Shown here in pieces: positions 42,715-51,443 of a stretch of DNA of 64,000 nucleotides. Both the position numbers and the translations under genes were made by a program. Numbering within the stretch: position 1 is the stretch's first letter; each line of letters opens with the position of its first letter. Source of the DNA: Rathayibacter_A sp036510655 (GTDB taxonomy: Bacteria; Actinomycetota; Actinomycetes; Actinomycetales; Microbacteriaceae); the NCBI GenBank assembly GCA_036510655.1, contig DATCDQ010000055.1:1-64000 (forward strand), given 5' to 3'. Under the pieces are notes generated by a model. That model was not told where the DNA came from. It did no database searches and saw only the letters and a list, made by a program, of their open reading frames with translations.

Positions 42715-43581
42715 ATGGATTTCTTCAACGCACTGATTCAGGGGCTGCTCATCGGCGGGCTCTACGCGCTGTTCGCATCCGGACTGTCGCTGATGTTCGG
42801 TGTCATGCGCATCGTCAACCTCGCACACGGCGACCTGGCCATCGTCGCCGCCTACCTGGCGCTGATCTTCGTGGTCAGCACTCCGATGCCGGTGTGGTTG
42901 ATCGTCATCGTCATGGTGCCGCTGTTCGCCCTCATCGGCTATGTGGTGCAACGCGGGCTGTTCGCGCGCAGCATGAAGGCCGGGCCGCTTGCCACAATAT
43001 TGGTGACCTTCGGGCTGTCCATCGTGCTCCAAAACCTATTGCTGCAATTCTTCTCCGCTGACACGCAGACGATCAGCGCGGGGGCCCTGACTACGGCTGC
43101 ATGGCATATCAACAGCCAAATCTCGTTCTCCTACCTGTCGCTGATCACGTTCGGCCTCGCGATCGCGGCGATCGTGTTCATCCAGTTGTTCATCAGTCGT
43201 ACGAAGCTCGGCAGGATGATGCGCGCATCCTCCGACGATCCGCAGATCGCCGCCGTCGTCGGCGGCGATTCCCGTCACATCTACGGCGTCGCGACCGCGA
43301 TCGCATTCGGCACCGTCGCGCTGGCCGGGCTGATGTTCGCGATGCGCTCGTCGTTCGACCCGACGCAGGGGCCGACAAACCTCCTGTTCGCGTTCGAAGC
43401 GGTGGTGATCGGCGGGCTCGGGTCGCTCTGGGGCACCCTTCTCGGTGGCACCATTCTGGGGTTGACCCAGACCTTTGTTGCGTTCTGGGATCCCTCCTTC
43501 TCCGTCTTGGCTTGTCACGTGATCTTCCTCGCCGTGCTGGCCTTCCGCCCACAGGGCCTGATCCCGAGGAGGGCGGTGTGA
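42715..43581 (+). CDS. Branched-chain-type ABC permease (LivH-like)
   Basis: This 288-residue membrane protein has about eight hydrophobic helices and the LivH start FFNALIQGLLIGGLYALFASGLSLMFGVMRIVNLAHG, RTKLGRMMRASSDDPQIAAVVG in the cytoplasmic loop and a FRPQGLI C-terminus. It should pair with the LivM-like permease encoded next, whose gene carries an in-frame stop. The ATG follows GGGAGCGTGAG. Confidence 0.92.
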   Translation: MDFFNALIQGLLIGGLYALFASGLSLMFGVMRIVNLAHGDLAIVAAYLALIFVVSTPMPVWLIVIVMVPLFALIGYVVQRGLFARSMKAGPLATILVTFGLSIVLQNLLLQFFSADTQTISAGALTTAAWHINSQISFSYLSLITFGLAIAAIVFIQLFISRTKLGRMMRASSDDPQIAAVVGGDSRHIYGVATAIAFGTVALAGLMFAMRSSFDPTQGPTNLLFAFEAVVIGGLGSLWGTLLGGTILGLTQTFVAFWDPSFSVLACHVIFLAVLAFRPQGLIPRRAV

Positions 43582-44693
43582 AAACCACCGGCGCGAAGCC
43601 ATCTGGCGCGAAGACACGCGGCGCGAAGCCCGCTAAGCGCACGCGGTCGGCTCAGCCGCCGCTCCGCGATGACTTCACCGTCACACGCGCCGCACGATCC
43701 TCGCGCCTGACCGGACTCGGCGGACTCGTCGTCATCGGCATCCTGGTCGCGATGCCGTTCATCGTCTACCAAGACACCACTAACCTGCTGGTGTCGTTCT
43801 TCGTCTATCTCGTGATGGCGAGCATGTGGAACCTGCTGGCCGGCTTCGGCGGCCTCGTGTCTATCGGACAGCAGGCATATGTCGGTATCGGTGCATACTC
43901 GACGCTCGTCTTCGCACAACTCGGATTCAACATCATCGTCGCCGTCGTGCTCGCGACCATCACGTGTGCCGTGTTCGCCATTCCGACGTCGTTCCTGGCC
44001 TTCCGTCTTCGCGGCGACTACTTTGCCGTCGGCACCTGGGTCGTTGCAGAGGTCTACCGCCTGATCGCGATCCGCATCGACGCCCTCGGCGGACCCAGCG
44101 GAGCCTCTTAAACTCCGCTCCCGGATGCCAGCCCGCTGCTGCGCGGCGCCGTCACGTACTGGGTCGCGCTCGGTGTCGCCGCGTTCACGATCTTCGGCTG
44201 CTATCTGCTCTTGCGCGGGCGAATCGGGCTCGCACTGACGGCCGTGCGCGACGACGAGGTGACAGCGACGGCCGCCGGGGTCGACGTGGTTTTCGCCAAA
44301 CGCGTCATGTATCTGATTTCCGCGGCAGGATGCGGAGCGGCCGGCGGGGTGCTGCTGATGACTCAACTCGGAGTGCAGCCTAACGCCATCTTCAACGTGC
44401 AATGGTCGGCGTACATGATCTTCATCGTCATCATTGGCGGAATCGGCTATCTCGAGGGCCCGATCGTCGGCGCGATCGTGTTCTTCGTCCTCCAGCAAAC
44501 GCTGGCCAATTTTGGAACCTGGTATCTGATCGTGCTCGGATTGATCGCGATGGCCGGCGCGCTGTGGCTGCCGCGTGGCCTGTGGGGCACGTTCAGCGAA
44601 GCGACCGGCATTCGCTTGTTCCCCGTCGGCTACCACGTGCACGGCGGGCAGTTCACTGACCTGACCGGCGTTAAGACGAGGCGTCGGGCGTAG
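43578..44693 (+). pseudogene. LivM-like permease gene with an in-frame TAA
   Basis: GTG 43578 overlaps the LivH stop (GTGA). The frame encodes a LivM-type permease: an unusual Gly-Ala-Lys-rich N-terminal extension, then IVYQDTTNLLVSFFVYLVMASMWNLLAGFGGLVSIGQQAYVGIGAYS. After ALGGPSGAS a TAA (44109-44111, codon 178) interrupts it. The same frame continues with TPLPDASPLLRGAVTYWVALGVAAF and RGRIGLALTAVRDDEVTATAAGVDV to a stop at 44693, with family features intact on both sides. A single nonsense change, a sequencing error or stop readthrough would explain this. The last 23 bp overlap the amidase gene end. Confidence 0.8.
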
Positions 44694-46143
44694 CGATCCG
44701 CACCGGCCCGAGGCCGGGCTCGACGGCCCGCGCCGCCGCGAACACCTCGGCCTCCCTGAATCGACGACCGACCAGCTGGATGCCGTTCGGCAACGCCAGC
44801 GCCGGCAGCCCGAACAGATTCACCCACGGAACACACCGCATCTGATCGAACAGGCGCATGGTGGCATCCGCATCGAGCATGGAATCAAAGTCGAGAAGCG
44901 GCGTCGGCATGCCTGCGACCGGCGCAACGACTAGCGGGTACTCCTCCGCGAAGCGAGCCCACGTTTCATACAGCGCGGTCCGTTCGATCCACGCGTCGTT
45001 GTAAGCGCCAAGATCAACGCCCGCAGCTGTGCCCAATTCGAACTGCCCGAACATTTGCTGCACGTGCTGCCGCCCAGACTCGATCATCAGGTCGCCCAGC
45101 CGCGGCAACATGACCCGCACCAGGTCGGTCCCGGTCAGCTCCGCCCACAACTCGGATGCCCGTCGCAGGTCCGGCATAACCCCGTCGACCACCTCGTAGC
45201 CGGCTTCGCGCAGCAGCTCGACCGTCTCGTCCAGCCGGCGTTCGATCTCGGGCTCGAGCACGGCCCCGGTCTCGCCACGGAGCACGGCAACGCGCTTGCG
45301 GAACGACGGAACATCATCCGTGATGGGCACACTGACGACGTCGGCAGGCTCGTGTCCGCGGATGACAGCGGAGACCGTCTCGAGATCGGCGACGGTTCGC
45401 GCCAGCGGCCCGATCGTGCCCATCGCCTGCACGCCGGGCGTGTGCGGGAACGCGGGATACTCGCCGAGATTGGGCACGACACCGGGCGTTGTACGGATGC
45501 CGTACACCCCGCAAAAGCTCGCCGGCACTCGAATCGAACCGCCGAGGTCCTGGCCGATCGCGGCGACCGCCATGCCGGCGGCGACGCTCGCGGCCTCACC
45601 GCCCGAGCTGCCGCCGACGGTGCGAACAGGATCGCGCGGGTTACGTGTGGTGCCGTGAACGCCGCTGATCGTGTTCCAGCGCACGCAGAGGTCCGGCACG
45701 TTGCCGTGCCCGAGGATCAGCGCGCCGGCCGCTCGCAAACGCGCGACGACGGAGTCGTCGATGACCGACCGCCGATCGGCGTTAATCGCCAATCCGTCGG
45801 TGCGGGAGAGGCCCGCGACACCGTAGCTGTCTTTGATCGAGAAGGGGATGCCGTCAAGCGGGCCCGCGAGCACACGACCTTGGCGAGCATCCGCGGCATC
45901 CGCTTCGGCGAGCGCTGCATCGCCGCGCAGCTCGATGAACGCGTTGACGATCGGGTCGATCTCGGCGATGCGCGCAAGGTGCGCCTGCACGATCTGCCGT
46001 CGAGTGGCCTCGCCACTGCGGATCAACGCCCGGAGCTGGGCCATTGTCGAGCTGCAGAGGTTCGGGTCGGCGCTGTTCTGGTCGGCGCTGTTCGGGTCGG
46101 CGCTGTTCGGCCCGCTGCTGGACGCGTCAGTACTGCTTGCCAC
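44671..46143 (-). CDS. Amidase (amidase signature family)
   Basis: This 490-residue serine amidase has the Ser-cisSer-Lys triad: Lys in FSIKDSYG, the glycine-rich VGGSSGGEAASVAAGM and the nucleophile Ser in GQDLGGSIRVPA. It hydrolyses an amide, possibly an aromatic one such as a benzamide or mandelamide, given the neighbouring aryl-alcohol and benzaldehyde dehydrogenases. The annotated GTG start at 46143 includes tandem NSADP repeats (15-bp DNA repeat, 46061-46110); the internal Met at MAQLRALIRSGE would be closer to the usual family start. It is divergent from the alcohol dehydrogenase gene and convergent with livM. Confidence 0.85.
   Translation of the reverse strand: MASSTDASSSGPNSADPNSADQNSADPNLCSSTMAQLRALIRSGEATRRQIVQAHLARIAEIDPIVNAFIELRGDAALAEADAADARQGRVLAGPLDGIPFSIKDSYGVAGLSRTDGLAINADRRSVIDDSVVARLRAAGALILGHGNVPDLCVRWNTISGVHGTTRNPRDPVRTVGGSSGGEAASVAAGMAVAAIGQDLGGSIRVPASFCGVYGIRTTPGVVPNLGEYPAFPHTPGVQAMGTIGPLARTVADLETVSAVIRGHEPADVVSVPITDDVPSFRKRVAVLRGETGAVLEPEIERRLDETVELLREAGYEVVDGVMPDLRRASELWAELTGTDLVRVMLPRLGDLMIESGRQHVQQMFGQFELGTAAGVDLGAYNDAWIERTALYETWARFAEEYPLVVAPVAGMPTPLLDFDSMLDADATMRLFDQMRCVPWVNLFGLPALALPNGIQLVGRRFREAEVFAAARAVEPGLGPVRIATPDASS
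46061..46110. repeat. 15-bp tandem repeat at the amidase N-terminus
   Basis: Three 15-bp units based on TTCGGGTCGGCGCTG plus a final TTCGG encode Asn-Ser-Ala-Asp-Pro/Gln repeats at the extreme N-terminus of the amidase. The unit is a multiple of three, so expansion keeps the frame. Confidence 0.8.
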
Positions 46144-46152
46144 GATCGCCCC

Positions 46153-46204
46153 GTTCTGCGAGGATCAGAAACAATGTTCGTGATGCGGACAGCTGTTCGC
46201 ATGC
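46153..46204. promoter_or_regulatory. GTTC repeats in the amidase/alcohol dehydrogenase divergent promoter
   Basis: GTTCTGCGAG (46153-46162), GTTCGTGATG (46176-46185) and GTTCGCATGC (46195-46204) lie in the 104-bp divergent gap. They resemble, more weakly, the GTTCNNAATA sites before the transporter genes and may be contacts for the same IclR regulator. Confidence 0.4.
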
Positions 46205-46247
46205 ATTACACGGATGCTATCGGACACGATGACAAAAAGGGAGAGCC

Positions 46248-47354
46248 ATGTTAGTTTCGGCCGCGGTTGCGCGAGACGCCGGCGCTCTCCTGCAGCTGGC
46301 TGAGCTTGAACTTGACGAGCTGAGACCGGACGAGGTGCGCGTTCACATGGTCGCCACGGGGGTCTGTCATACCGATGCACTCGTGCGCGATCAGGTGTTG
46401 CCGACACCACTGCCGGTCGTGCTGGGCCACGAGGGCGCCGGAGTCGTCGATGCCGTCGGCGCGGCCGTCATGACGGTCGAGCCTGGTGACCATGTCGTAC
46501 TCGGCTTCAATTCCTGCGGCACCTGCGCACAGTGCCGGGCCGGGCACCCGGCGTACTGCGCAGCGTTCCCCGCACTGAACTTCGGCGGTGTGCGGGCCGA
46601 CGGCACCACCTCACTCCGCGAGAGCGGCGCGAGCGGCACTGCAGTCTCCAGCCACTTCTTCGGCCAGTCGAGCTTCGCGACCTACGCCAACGTCGCGGCG
46701 CGCTCCGTCGTGAAAGTGCCGCAGGATGCCCCGCTCGAGCTACTCGGTCCGCTCGGCTGCGGCATTTCCACGGGCGCGGGGACCGTGCTGAACGCTCTGC
46801 AGCCGCCAGCCGGATCCGCCATCGTGATCTTCGGCGCTGGCGCTGTGGGCTGCTCGGCACTGCTCGCGGCAGTTGTCGCCGGGTGCTCAGAGATCATCCT
46901 GGTTGACGTCGTGCCTGCTCGCCTCGAATTCGCGCAGGAACTCGGCGCGACCCACGCGATCAACGGTTGGGACGAAGACGCCGTCGCTGCCATCCGCCGC
47001 ATCACCGGCGACGGCGCGCAGTACGCCGTCGACACCACGGGAAACCAACGCGTCTTTCGCCAGATGGTCCAGTCGCTGGCCGTCCGCGGATCCGGCGCCC
47101 TCGTCGGCGCCGCGCCGGAAGGCACGGAGGCGACGCTCGACATCGGCGCGCTGCTCGTGCGGTCGCCCGTGATCTCAGGCGTCATCGAGGGCGATGCCGT
47201 GCCGCAAACGTTCATCCCACTATTGATCGACCTGTATCAAGCAGGCCGTTTTCCGTTCGACCGACTGATCGAGCGCTATGACTTCTCCGACATCAACAGG
47301 GCGTTCGCCGACAGCGCGCGGGGTGAGACGGTCAAGCCGGTCGTCGTGTTCTGA
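46248..47354 (+). CDS. Zinc-dependent aryl-alcohol dehydrogenase
   Basis: This 368-residue medium-chain dehydrogenase has catalytic zinc ligands in GVCHTD and GHEGAG, four structural-zinc Cys in CGTCAQCRAGHPAYC and a Rossmann motif VIFGAGAVGCSA followed by LVDVVPARLEFA. It resembles XylB-type benzyl alcohol dehydrogenases. With the benzaldehyde dehydrogenase at 49983 it would oxidise an aryl alcohol to the acid. GGGAGAG lies just before the ATG. Confidence 0.88.
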   Translation: MLVSAAVARDAGALLQLAELELDELRPDEVRVHMVATGVCHTDALVRDQVLPTPLPVVLGHEGAGVVDAVGAAVMTVEPGDHVVLGFNSCGTCAQCRAGHPAYCAAFPALNFGGVRADGTTSLRESGASGTAVSSHFFGQSSFATYANVAARSVVKVPQDAPLELLGPLGCGISTGAGTVLNALQPPAGSAIVIFGAGAVGCSALLAAVVAGCSEIILVDVVPARLEFAQELGATHAINGWDEDAVAAIRRITGDGAQYAVDTTGNQRVFRQMVQSLAVRGSGALVGAAPEGTEATLDIGALLVRSPVISGVIEGDAVPQTFIPLLIDLYQAGRFPFDRLIERYDFSDINRAFADSARGETVKPVVVF

Positions 47355-47388
47355 CGCAGACGGCCCACGGACAAGCGCTGCGCACCGA

Positions 47389-47450
47389 ATTCAGGATCAG
47401 CCGGGGGTCGAAGACGCGGGTCTCGGCGTGTCGGATGACCCATCCTGCAT
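47389..47450. repeat. Palindromic repeat family A, copy 2
   Basis: This 62-bp element is bounded by ATTCAGGAT and ATCCTGCAT and contains GGTCGAAGACGC, the same length and motif positions as 13688-13749. It lies between the convergent alcohol dehydrogenase and IclR genes. The conserved ends and variable middle suggest that the pairing ends are maintained. Confidence 0.75.
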
Positions 47451-47525
47451 TCGGACTCGCTTCGCGCGAAGGGGCATGCGGATGCCGCGCCCAGCGCCTG
47501 AAACCCGCGCCCAGCGGCCGAACGG

Positions 47526-48359
47526 CTAGCGCGGCGCGCGCGGCGACGCATACGGCCGGGTGGCCGTGAGGTCGGCACTGATGAGCTCGGCCGCGCGCTG
47601 CAGGTGAGGCAGCAGATCCTGATGGATCGACTCGATCGTGCGGCTGCTCGTCGACGTCGACACGTTGATGGCGGCCACGACCTCGCTCCCGTGGCGGATC
47701 GGGACCGCGATCGAGCGCAGTCCTTCCTCGAGCTCCTGGTCGATCAGCGCCCAGCCGCGCTCGCGCACCTCGGCGAGCTGCCCGACAAGCTCATCGCGGC
47801 TTCCGATCGTGTGCGAAGTCAGACGCGCGATGCCCACGTGGGCCAGGTAGGCATCCAGGCCGTCTTGATCGAGCGCGGCGAGCATGACCCGACCCATCGA
47901 GGTTGCGTAAGCGGGGAATCGTGTGCCGATGTTGATGCGCACCGACATGATCCGCCGAGCAGGCACACGGGCTACATACACGATGTCCGTGTCGTCGAGC
48001 ACGGACAGCGATGTCGACTCATGGATGATCGACGCCAGCTCCTCGAGGTGCGGCTGCGCTATCTCGGGCAATGACAGTGCCGACAGGTAGCTGAAGCCGA
48101 GATTGAGCACCTTCGCCGTGAGTGAGAACTGCCGGCCGTCGCTGCGCACGTAACCGAGCTCGACCAGTGTGAGCAGGAAGCGCCGACTTGTGGCCCTGGT
48201 CAGCCCGGCTCGGCGGGCGATGTCGCTGAGCGTCATCTCGGGGTGGTCGACGTCGAAGGCGCGGATCACCGCCAGCCCGCGCGCGAGCGATTGCACAAAC
48301 TGACCACTGGGCGACGGAGTGTCTGCTGCGGAATCCAGGTCGCTGGCTGGTTCGGTCAT
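47526..48359 (-). CDS. IclR-family regulator, PcaR/PobR type
   Basis: This 277-residue regulator has the winged helix FVQSLARGLAVIRAFDVDHPEMTLSDIARRAGLTRATSRRFLLTLVELGYV, whose QSLxRGLxVI..F and RxTSRRFLLTL pattern marks the PcaR/PcaU/PobR branch, followed by the GAF-like effector domain. The ATG at 48359 has a GAGGAAG further upstream. It is the last gene of the benzaldehyde dehydrogenase-pcaI-pcaJ operon and probably controls it, with a protocatechuate-pathway compound as effector. Candidate binding sites lie at 39771-39820 and 51535-51544. Confidence 0.88.
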   Translation of the reverse strand: MTEPASDLDSAADTPSPSGQFVQSLARGLAVIRAFDVDHPEMTLSDIARRAGLTRATSRRFLLTLVELGYVRSDGRQFSLTAKVLNLGFSYLSALSLPEIAQPHLEELASIIHESTSLSVLDDTDIVYVARVPARRIMSVRINIGTRFPAYATSMGRVMLAALDQDGLDAYLAHVGIARLTSHTIGSRDELVGQLAEVRERGWALIDQELEEGLRSIAVPIRHGSEVVAAINVSTSTSSRTIESIHQDLLPHLQRAAELISADLTATRPYASPRAPR

Positions 48360-48463
48360 CTGAAGCCTGTCTTCCTCGGCGCGCGGCGCGGCGCTCCGTG
48401 CACTGCGGCACTCACCGAGGCACTCATTTTGACGAAACGCTCGTGCGCTCTGCGAACGCGCAA

Positions 48464-49216
48464 TCAGTCGTTGAGCGTAGCACTGCTGCCCCCCGACGAT
48501 GATGCAGGCGGCGGCGCGACTGGCGCAGCAAGCGACAGGGCAAGCGGCAGCCCGGTCAAGCGCTTCAGTTCCGCAAGCGTCGTGCCGCCGAAGATCTCGC
48601 GCACCGTCGCGCCGCCGGCGCCCACATCGAACACGCCATAGTCGGTGTAAACCGCGTTCACGCAGCCGATTCCGGTCAGCGGGTAGCTGCACTCTTCGAC
48701 GAGCTTGCAGTGGCCGTCCCGGGTGAACAGCTCCATGATCACCAACACCGACTTCGCGCCGATCGCCAAGTCCATCGCTCCGCCCACGGCGGGAATCGCA
48801 TCCGCTCCACCGGTGTGCCAATTCGCAAGATCGCCGGAGGTCGACACCTGGAACGCGCCGAGCACACACACATCGAGGTGACCGCCGCGCATCATGCCGA
48901 ACGAGTCCGCCTGGTGAAAGTACGAGGCTCCGGGCAGCTCGGTCACCGGGATCTTGCCCGCGTTGATCAGGTCGTAGTCGATGTTGTCGCCGTGTGCGAC
49001 CGGCCCCATGCCGAGCATGCCGTTCTCGGTGTGCAGAATGATCTCGCGATCGGCGGGCAGATAGTCGGACACCGCGGTCGGCAGGCCGATTCCGAGATTG
49101 ACATACGAGCCCTCGGGGATATCCAGCGCGACGCGACGCGCCATCTGCTCTCGCGTGTATGGTCCGCGGGCCGCCTGTGCCGCTGCGTTTGCCTCTGCCT
49201 GCACCGGCGCCATCAT
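48464..49216 (-). CDS. pcaJ: 3-oxoadipate CoA-transferase subunit B
   Basis: This 250-residue beta subunit of a class I CoA-transferase has the catalytic Glu in TENGMLGMG and the N-terminal RREQMA-like start (REQMARRVALDIPEGSYVNLGIGLP). A low-complexity Ala/Ser/Pro/Gly tail follows. The ATG overlaps the stop of the alpha subunit gene (ATGA). It converts 3-oxoadipate to 3-oxoadipyl-CoA with succinyl-CoA. An acetoacetate CoA-transferase is the alternative; the PcaR-type regulator next door favours 3-oxoadipate. Confidence 0.88.
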   Translation of the reverse strand: MMAPVQAEANAAAQAARGPYTREQMARRVALDIPEGSYVNLGIGLPTAVSDYLPADREIILHTENGMLGMGPVAHGDNIDYDLINAGKIPVTELPGASYFHQADSFGMMRGGHLDVCVLGAFQVSTSGDLANWHTGGADAIPAVGGAMDLAIGAKSVLVIMELFTRDGHCKLVEECSYPLTGIGCVNAVYTDYGVFDVGAGGATVREIFGGTTLAELKRLTGLPLALSLAAPVAPPPASSSGGSSATLND

Positions 49217-49905
49217 TGCCCCTCCGTTGACGGCGGCCGTGCGCCGCCCACTTCGACCAGCCGCTTCACGAAGATGCCCGGAGTCACGACGGCCTCAGGG
49301 TCCAATGCCCCGACCTCCTCAATCCGGTCCACCTGGACAATGGCAATACGCGCAGCGCTGGCCATCATCGGCGCGAAGTTGCGCGCCGTCTTGCGATACA
49401 CCAGGTTCCCGAGCCGGTCACCTCGGTACGCCTTGATCAGTGCGTAATCGGCGGTCAGTGCGTCCTCCAGCACGTAGTCACGGCCGCCGAACCGCCTCGT
49501 CTCTTTGCCCTCCGCGAGGAGAGTGCCAAACCCGGTCGGCGTGAAGAACGCGGCAATTCCGGCACCACCGGCCCGGATGCGTTCGGCCAGCGTCCCCTGC
49601 GGCACTAGCTCGAGCTCGAGCTCGCCCGCGCGATACAACCCGTCGAACACCTGAGAGTCCACCTGTCGTGGAAACGAACAGATGATCTTTCGAACGCGCC
49701 GGGCCGCCAGCAGCGCGGCGAGCCCGGTGGTGCCGTTGCCCGCATTGTTGTTGACGATCGTGAGATCGCGGGCGCCCGCCTCCAGCAGCGCATCGATCAG
49801 CTCGACCGGCTGGCCGGCTGTGCCGAAACCGCCGATCATCACGGTCGCGCCGTCCGGGATGTCGCGCACCGCATCCGCTGCGCTGTCGAGGATCTTCGAG
49901 ATCAT
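49213..49905 (-). CDS. pcaI: 3-oxoadipate CoA-transferase subunit A
   Basis: This 230-residue alpha subunit has the CoA-binding GGFGTAGQPVELIDAL and NNNAGNGTTGLAALL segments, and AAFFTPTGFGTLLAEGKE downstream. It is translationally coupled to the beta subunit. It lies 77 bp after the benzaldehyde dehydrogenase stop on the same strand. Together with pcaJ and the IclR gene it links aromatic side-chain oxidation to the 3-oxoadipate pathway. Ring-cleavage genes are not in this window. Confidence 0.88.
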   Translation of the reverse strand: MISKILDSAADAVRDIPDGATVMIGGFGTAGQPVELIDALLEAGARDLTIVNNNAGNGTTGLAALLAARRVRKIICSFPRQVDSQVFDGLYRAGELELELVPQGTLAERIRAGGAGIAAFFTPTGFGTLLAEGKETRRFGGRDYVLEDALTADYALIKAYRGDRLGNLVYRKTARNFAPMMASAARIAIVQVDRIEEVGALDPEAVVTPGIFVKRLVEVGGARPPSTEGQ

Positions 49906-49982
49906 AGGCCTGTCGTTTCGGTGGCGGTCGTTTCGGATGCTGTCGCTTCAGAGCCGGTGATGTGGAGCCGGTCACGGCCTGC

Positions 49983-51443
49983 CTAGAACGGGTACCGCTC
50001 GATGTCGCTCTGCATGGTCACCCACTGGGTGTCGGTGAACGCCTCGATGTTCGCCTCTGCGCCGCCGAACCGCGACCCGGTTCCGGATGCCCCGACCCCG
50101 CCGAACGGGATCACCGGCTCGTCATCGACGGTCTGGTCGTTGATGTGGACGATGCCGCTATGCATGCGGTCGGAGAGGGCGAGAGCACGCAGCGCATCTT
50201 TCGTGAGAATCGCCAGTGACAACCCGTATTCGCTCTGATTGACGATGTCGACTGCCTCATCCAGAGTTGAGAACTTCATGACGGGCGCGACCGGGCCGAA
50301 CACCTCCTCATCGAACGCGGGCTGGTCTGGCGCGCTGTCCGCGAGCACCGTCGGCCGGTAGAACAGGCCCTCGTACGTGCCACCCGCGGTCAACCGTGCA
50401 CCGGCAGCGACACTGCCCGTGACGAGCGAATGGATGCGATCGCGCTGGCCGGCGTCGATGATCGGGCCGAGCGCGGCATCCGTTGTCGCCCCGTTGCCAA
50501 CGGGCAGGCCGTTGGCCGTTGTCGACAACCGTTCGACGTACTCGTCGTAGATGTTCTCGTGCACGAGGTGGCGGCCGGTGGTCATGCAGACCTGGCCCTG
50601 ATGCAGGAAGGAGCCCCAGGCGCCAGCCGAAACCGCCTGCGGCACGTCAACGTCGTCGAGCACAAGCATGGCGTTGTTGCCGCCGAGCTCGAGGTGCACC
50701 CGTTTGAGATGCCGAGCACCGAGTTCGCCGATCGCACGACCGGCCCTGGTCGATCCGGTGAACGAAATCACCCGCACGGCGGGATGTTCGATCAACGCCG
50801 TCGCGGGCTCGATGGCGCCGGGTAGCACGTGGAAGAGGCCGCTGGGCAGGCCGGCCTCCTCGAGGATGGCAGCGAGGACCAGGCCACCGCAGACGGCGGT
50901 GCGCGGATCGGGCTTCAGAATCACCGCGTTGCCGAGAGCCAGGGCGGGGGCCACAGATCGCATCGAGAGGATCTGTGGAAAGTTGAACGGGGCGATCACA
51001 CCGACGACACCGACGGGAAGCCGACGAGCCAGGCTCAGGCGGGGCTTTGCACTGCGCAGCAGTTGGCCGTACGGGGTCAGCGCAATCGCCGACGACGCGT
51101 AGAAGATTCCGGAGACCATGTGCGACTCGAACGCGGCCTTGCCCTTGGCAGAACCGGCCTCGCGAATGTCCCAGTCGCTGATGACGTCGCCGTGCGTCTC
51201 AATCAGGTCCCCGGCCCGCCGCAACACCGCCGCCCGTTCCTCGTAGCTGACGGCCGCCCACGACTTCGGCGCCTCGACCGCGGCAGCGACGGCGACCGAC
51301 ACATCTTCGGCGTTCGCCACCCCGAACCGGCCGATGGCACTCTCGGTCGCGGGTTCCATGATCTCCCGGCTGCCGCCCTTGCTGGAAACCCAGCCCGAGC
51401 TGTAAATCTTGCCATCCCATTCACGGGGCTCGAAGAACGACAT
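49983..51443 (-). CDS. Benzaldehyde dehydrogenase-type aldehyde dehydrogenase
   Basis: This 486-residue NAD(P)-dependent aldehyde dehydrogenase has GVIAPFNFPQILSMRSVAPALALGNAVILKPDP, the base Glu in LELGGNNAMLVL and the nucleophile Cys in HQGQVCMTTGR. The MRSVAPALALGNAV segment is typical of benzaldehyde (XylC/AreC-type) dehydrogenases. ATG 51443 follows AAGGAGG at ideal spacing, so longer upstream frames were rejected. It is the first gene of the pcaIJ-IclR operon and would take the aldehyde made by the aryl-alcohol dehydrogenase to the carboxylate. Confidence 0.88.
   Translation of the reverse strand: MSFFEPREWDGKIYSSGWVSSKGGSREIMEPATESAIGRFGVANAEDVSVAVAAAVEAPKSWAAVSYEERAAVLRRAGDLIETHGDVISDWDIREAGSAKGKAAFESHMVSGIFYASSAIALTPYGQLLRSAKPRLSLARRLPVGVVGVIAPFNFPQILSMRSVAPALALGNAVILKPDPRTAVCGGLVLAAILEEAGLPSGLFHVLPGAIEPATALIEHPAVRVISFTGSTRAGRAIGELGARHLKRVHLELGGNNAMLVLDDVDVPQAVSAGAWGSFLHQGQVCMTTGRHLVHENIYDEYVERLSTTANGLPVGNGATTDAALGPIIDAGQRDRIHSLVTGSVAAGARLTAGGTYEGLFYRPTVLADSAPDQPAFDEEVFGPVAPVMKFSTLDEAVDIVNQSEYGLSLAILTKDALRALALSDRMHSGIVHINDQTVDDEPVIPFGGVGASGTGSRFGGAEANIEAFTDTQWVTMQSDIERYPF

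Noticed and set aside
43578..43670. GAK-rich N-terminus of LivM as a separate repeat element
   Set aside because: The three GAK-type units are irregular and short. A low-complexity basic extension is sufficient explanation.
44109..44111. Programmed stop-codon readthrough in livM
   Set aside because: No readthrough context or structure could be recognised after the TAA. A nonsense change or sequence error is simpler, so it was annotated as a broken gene.
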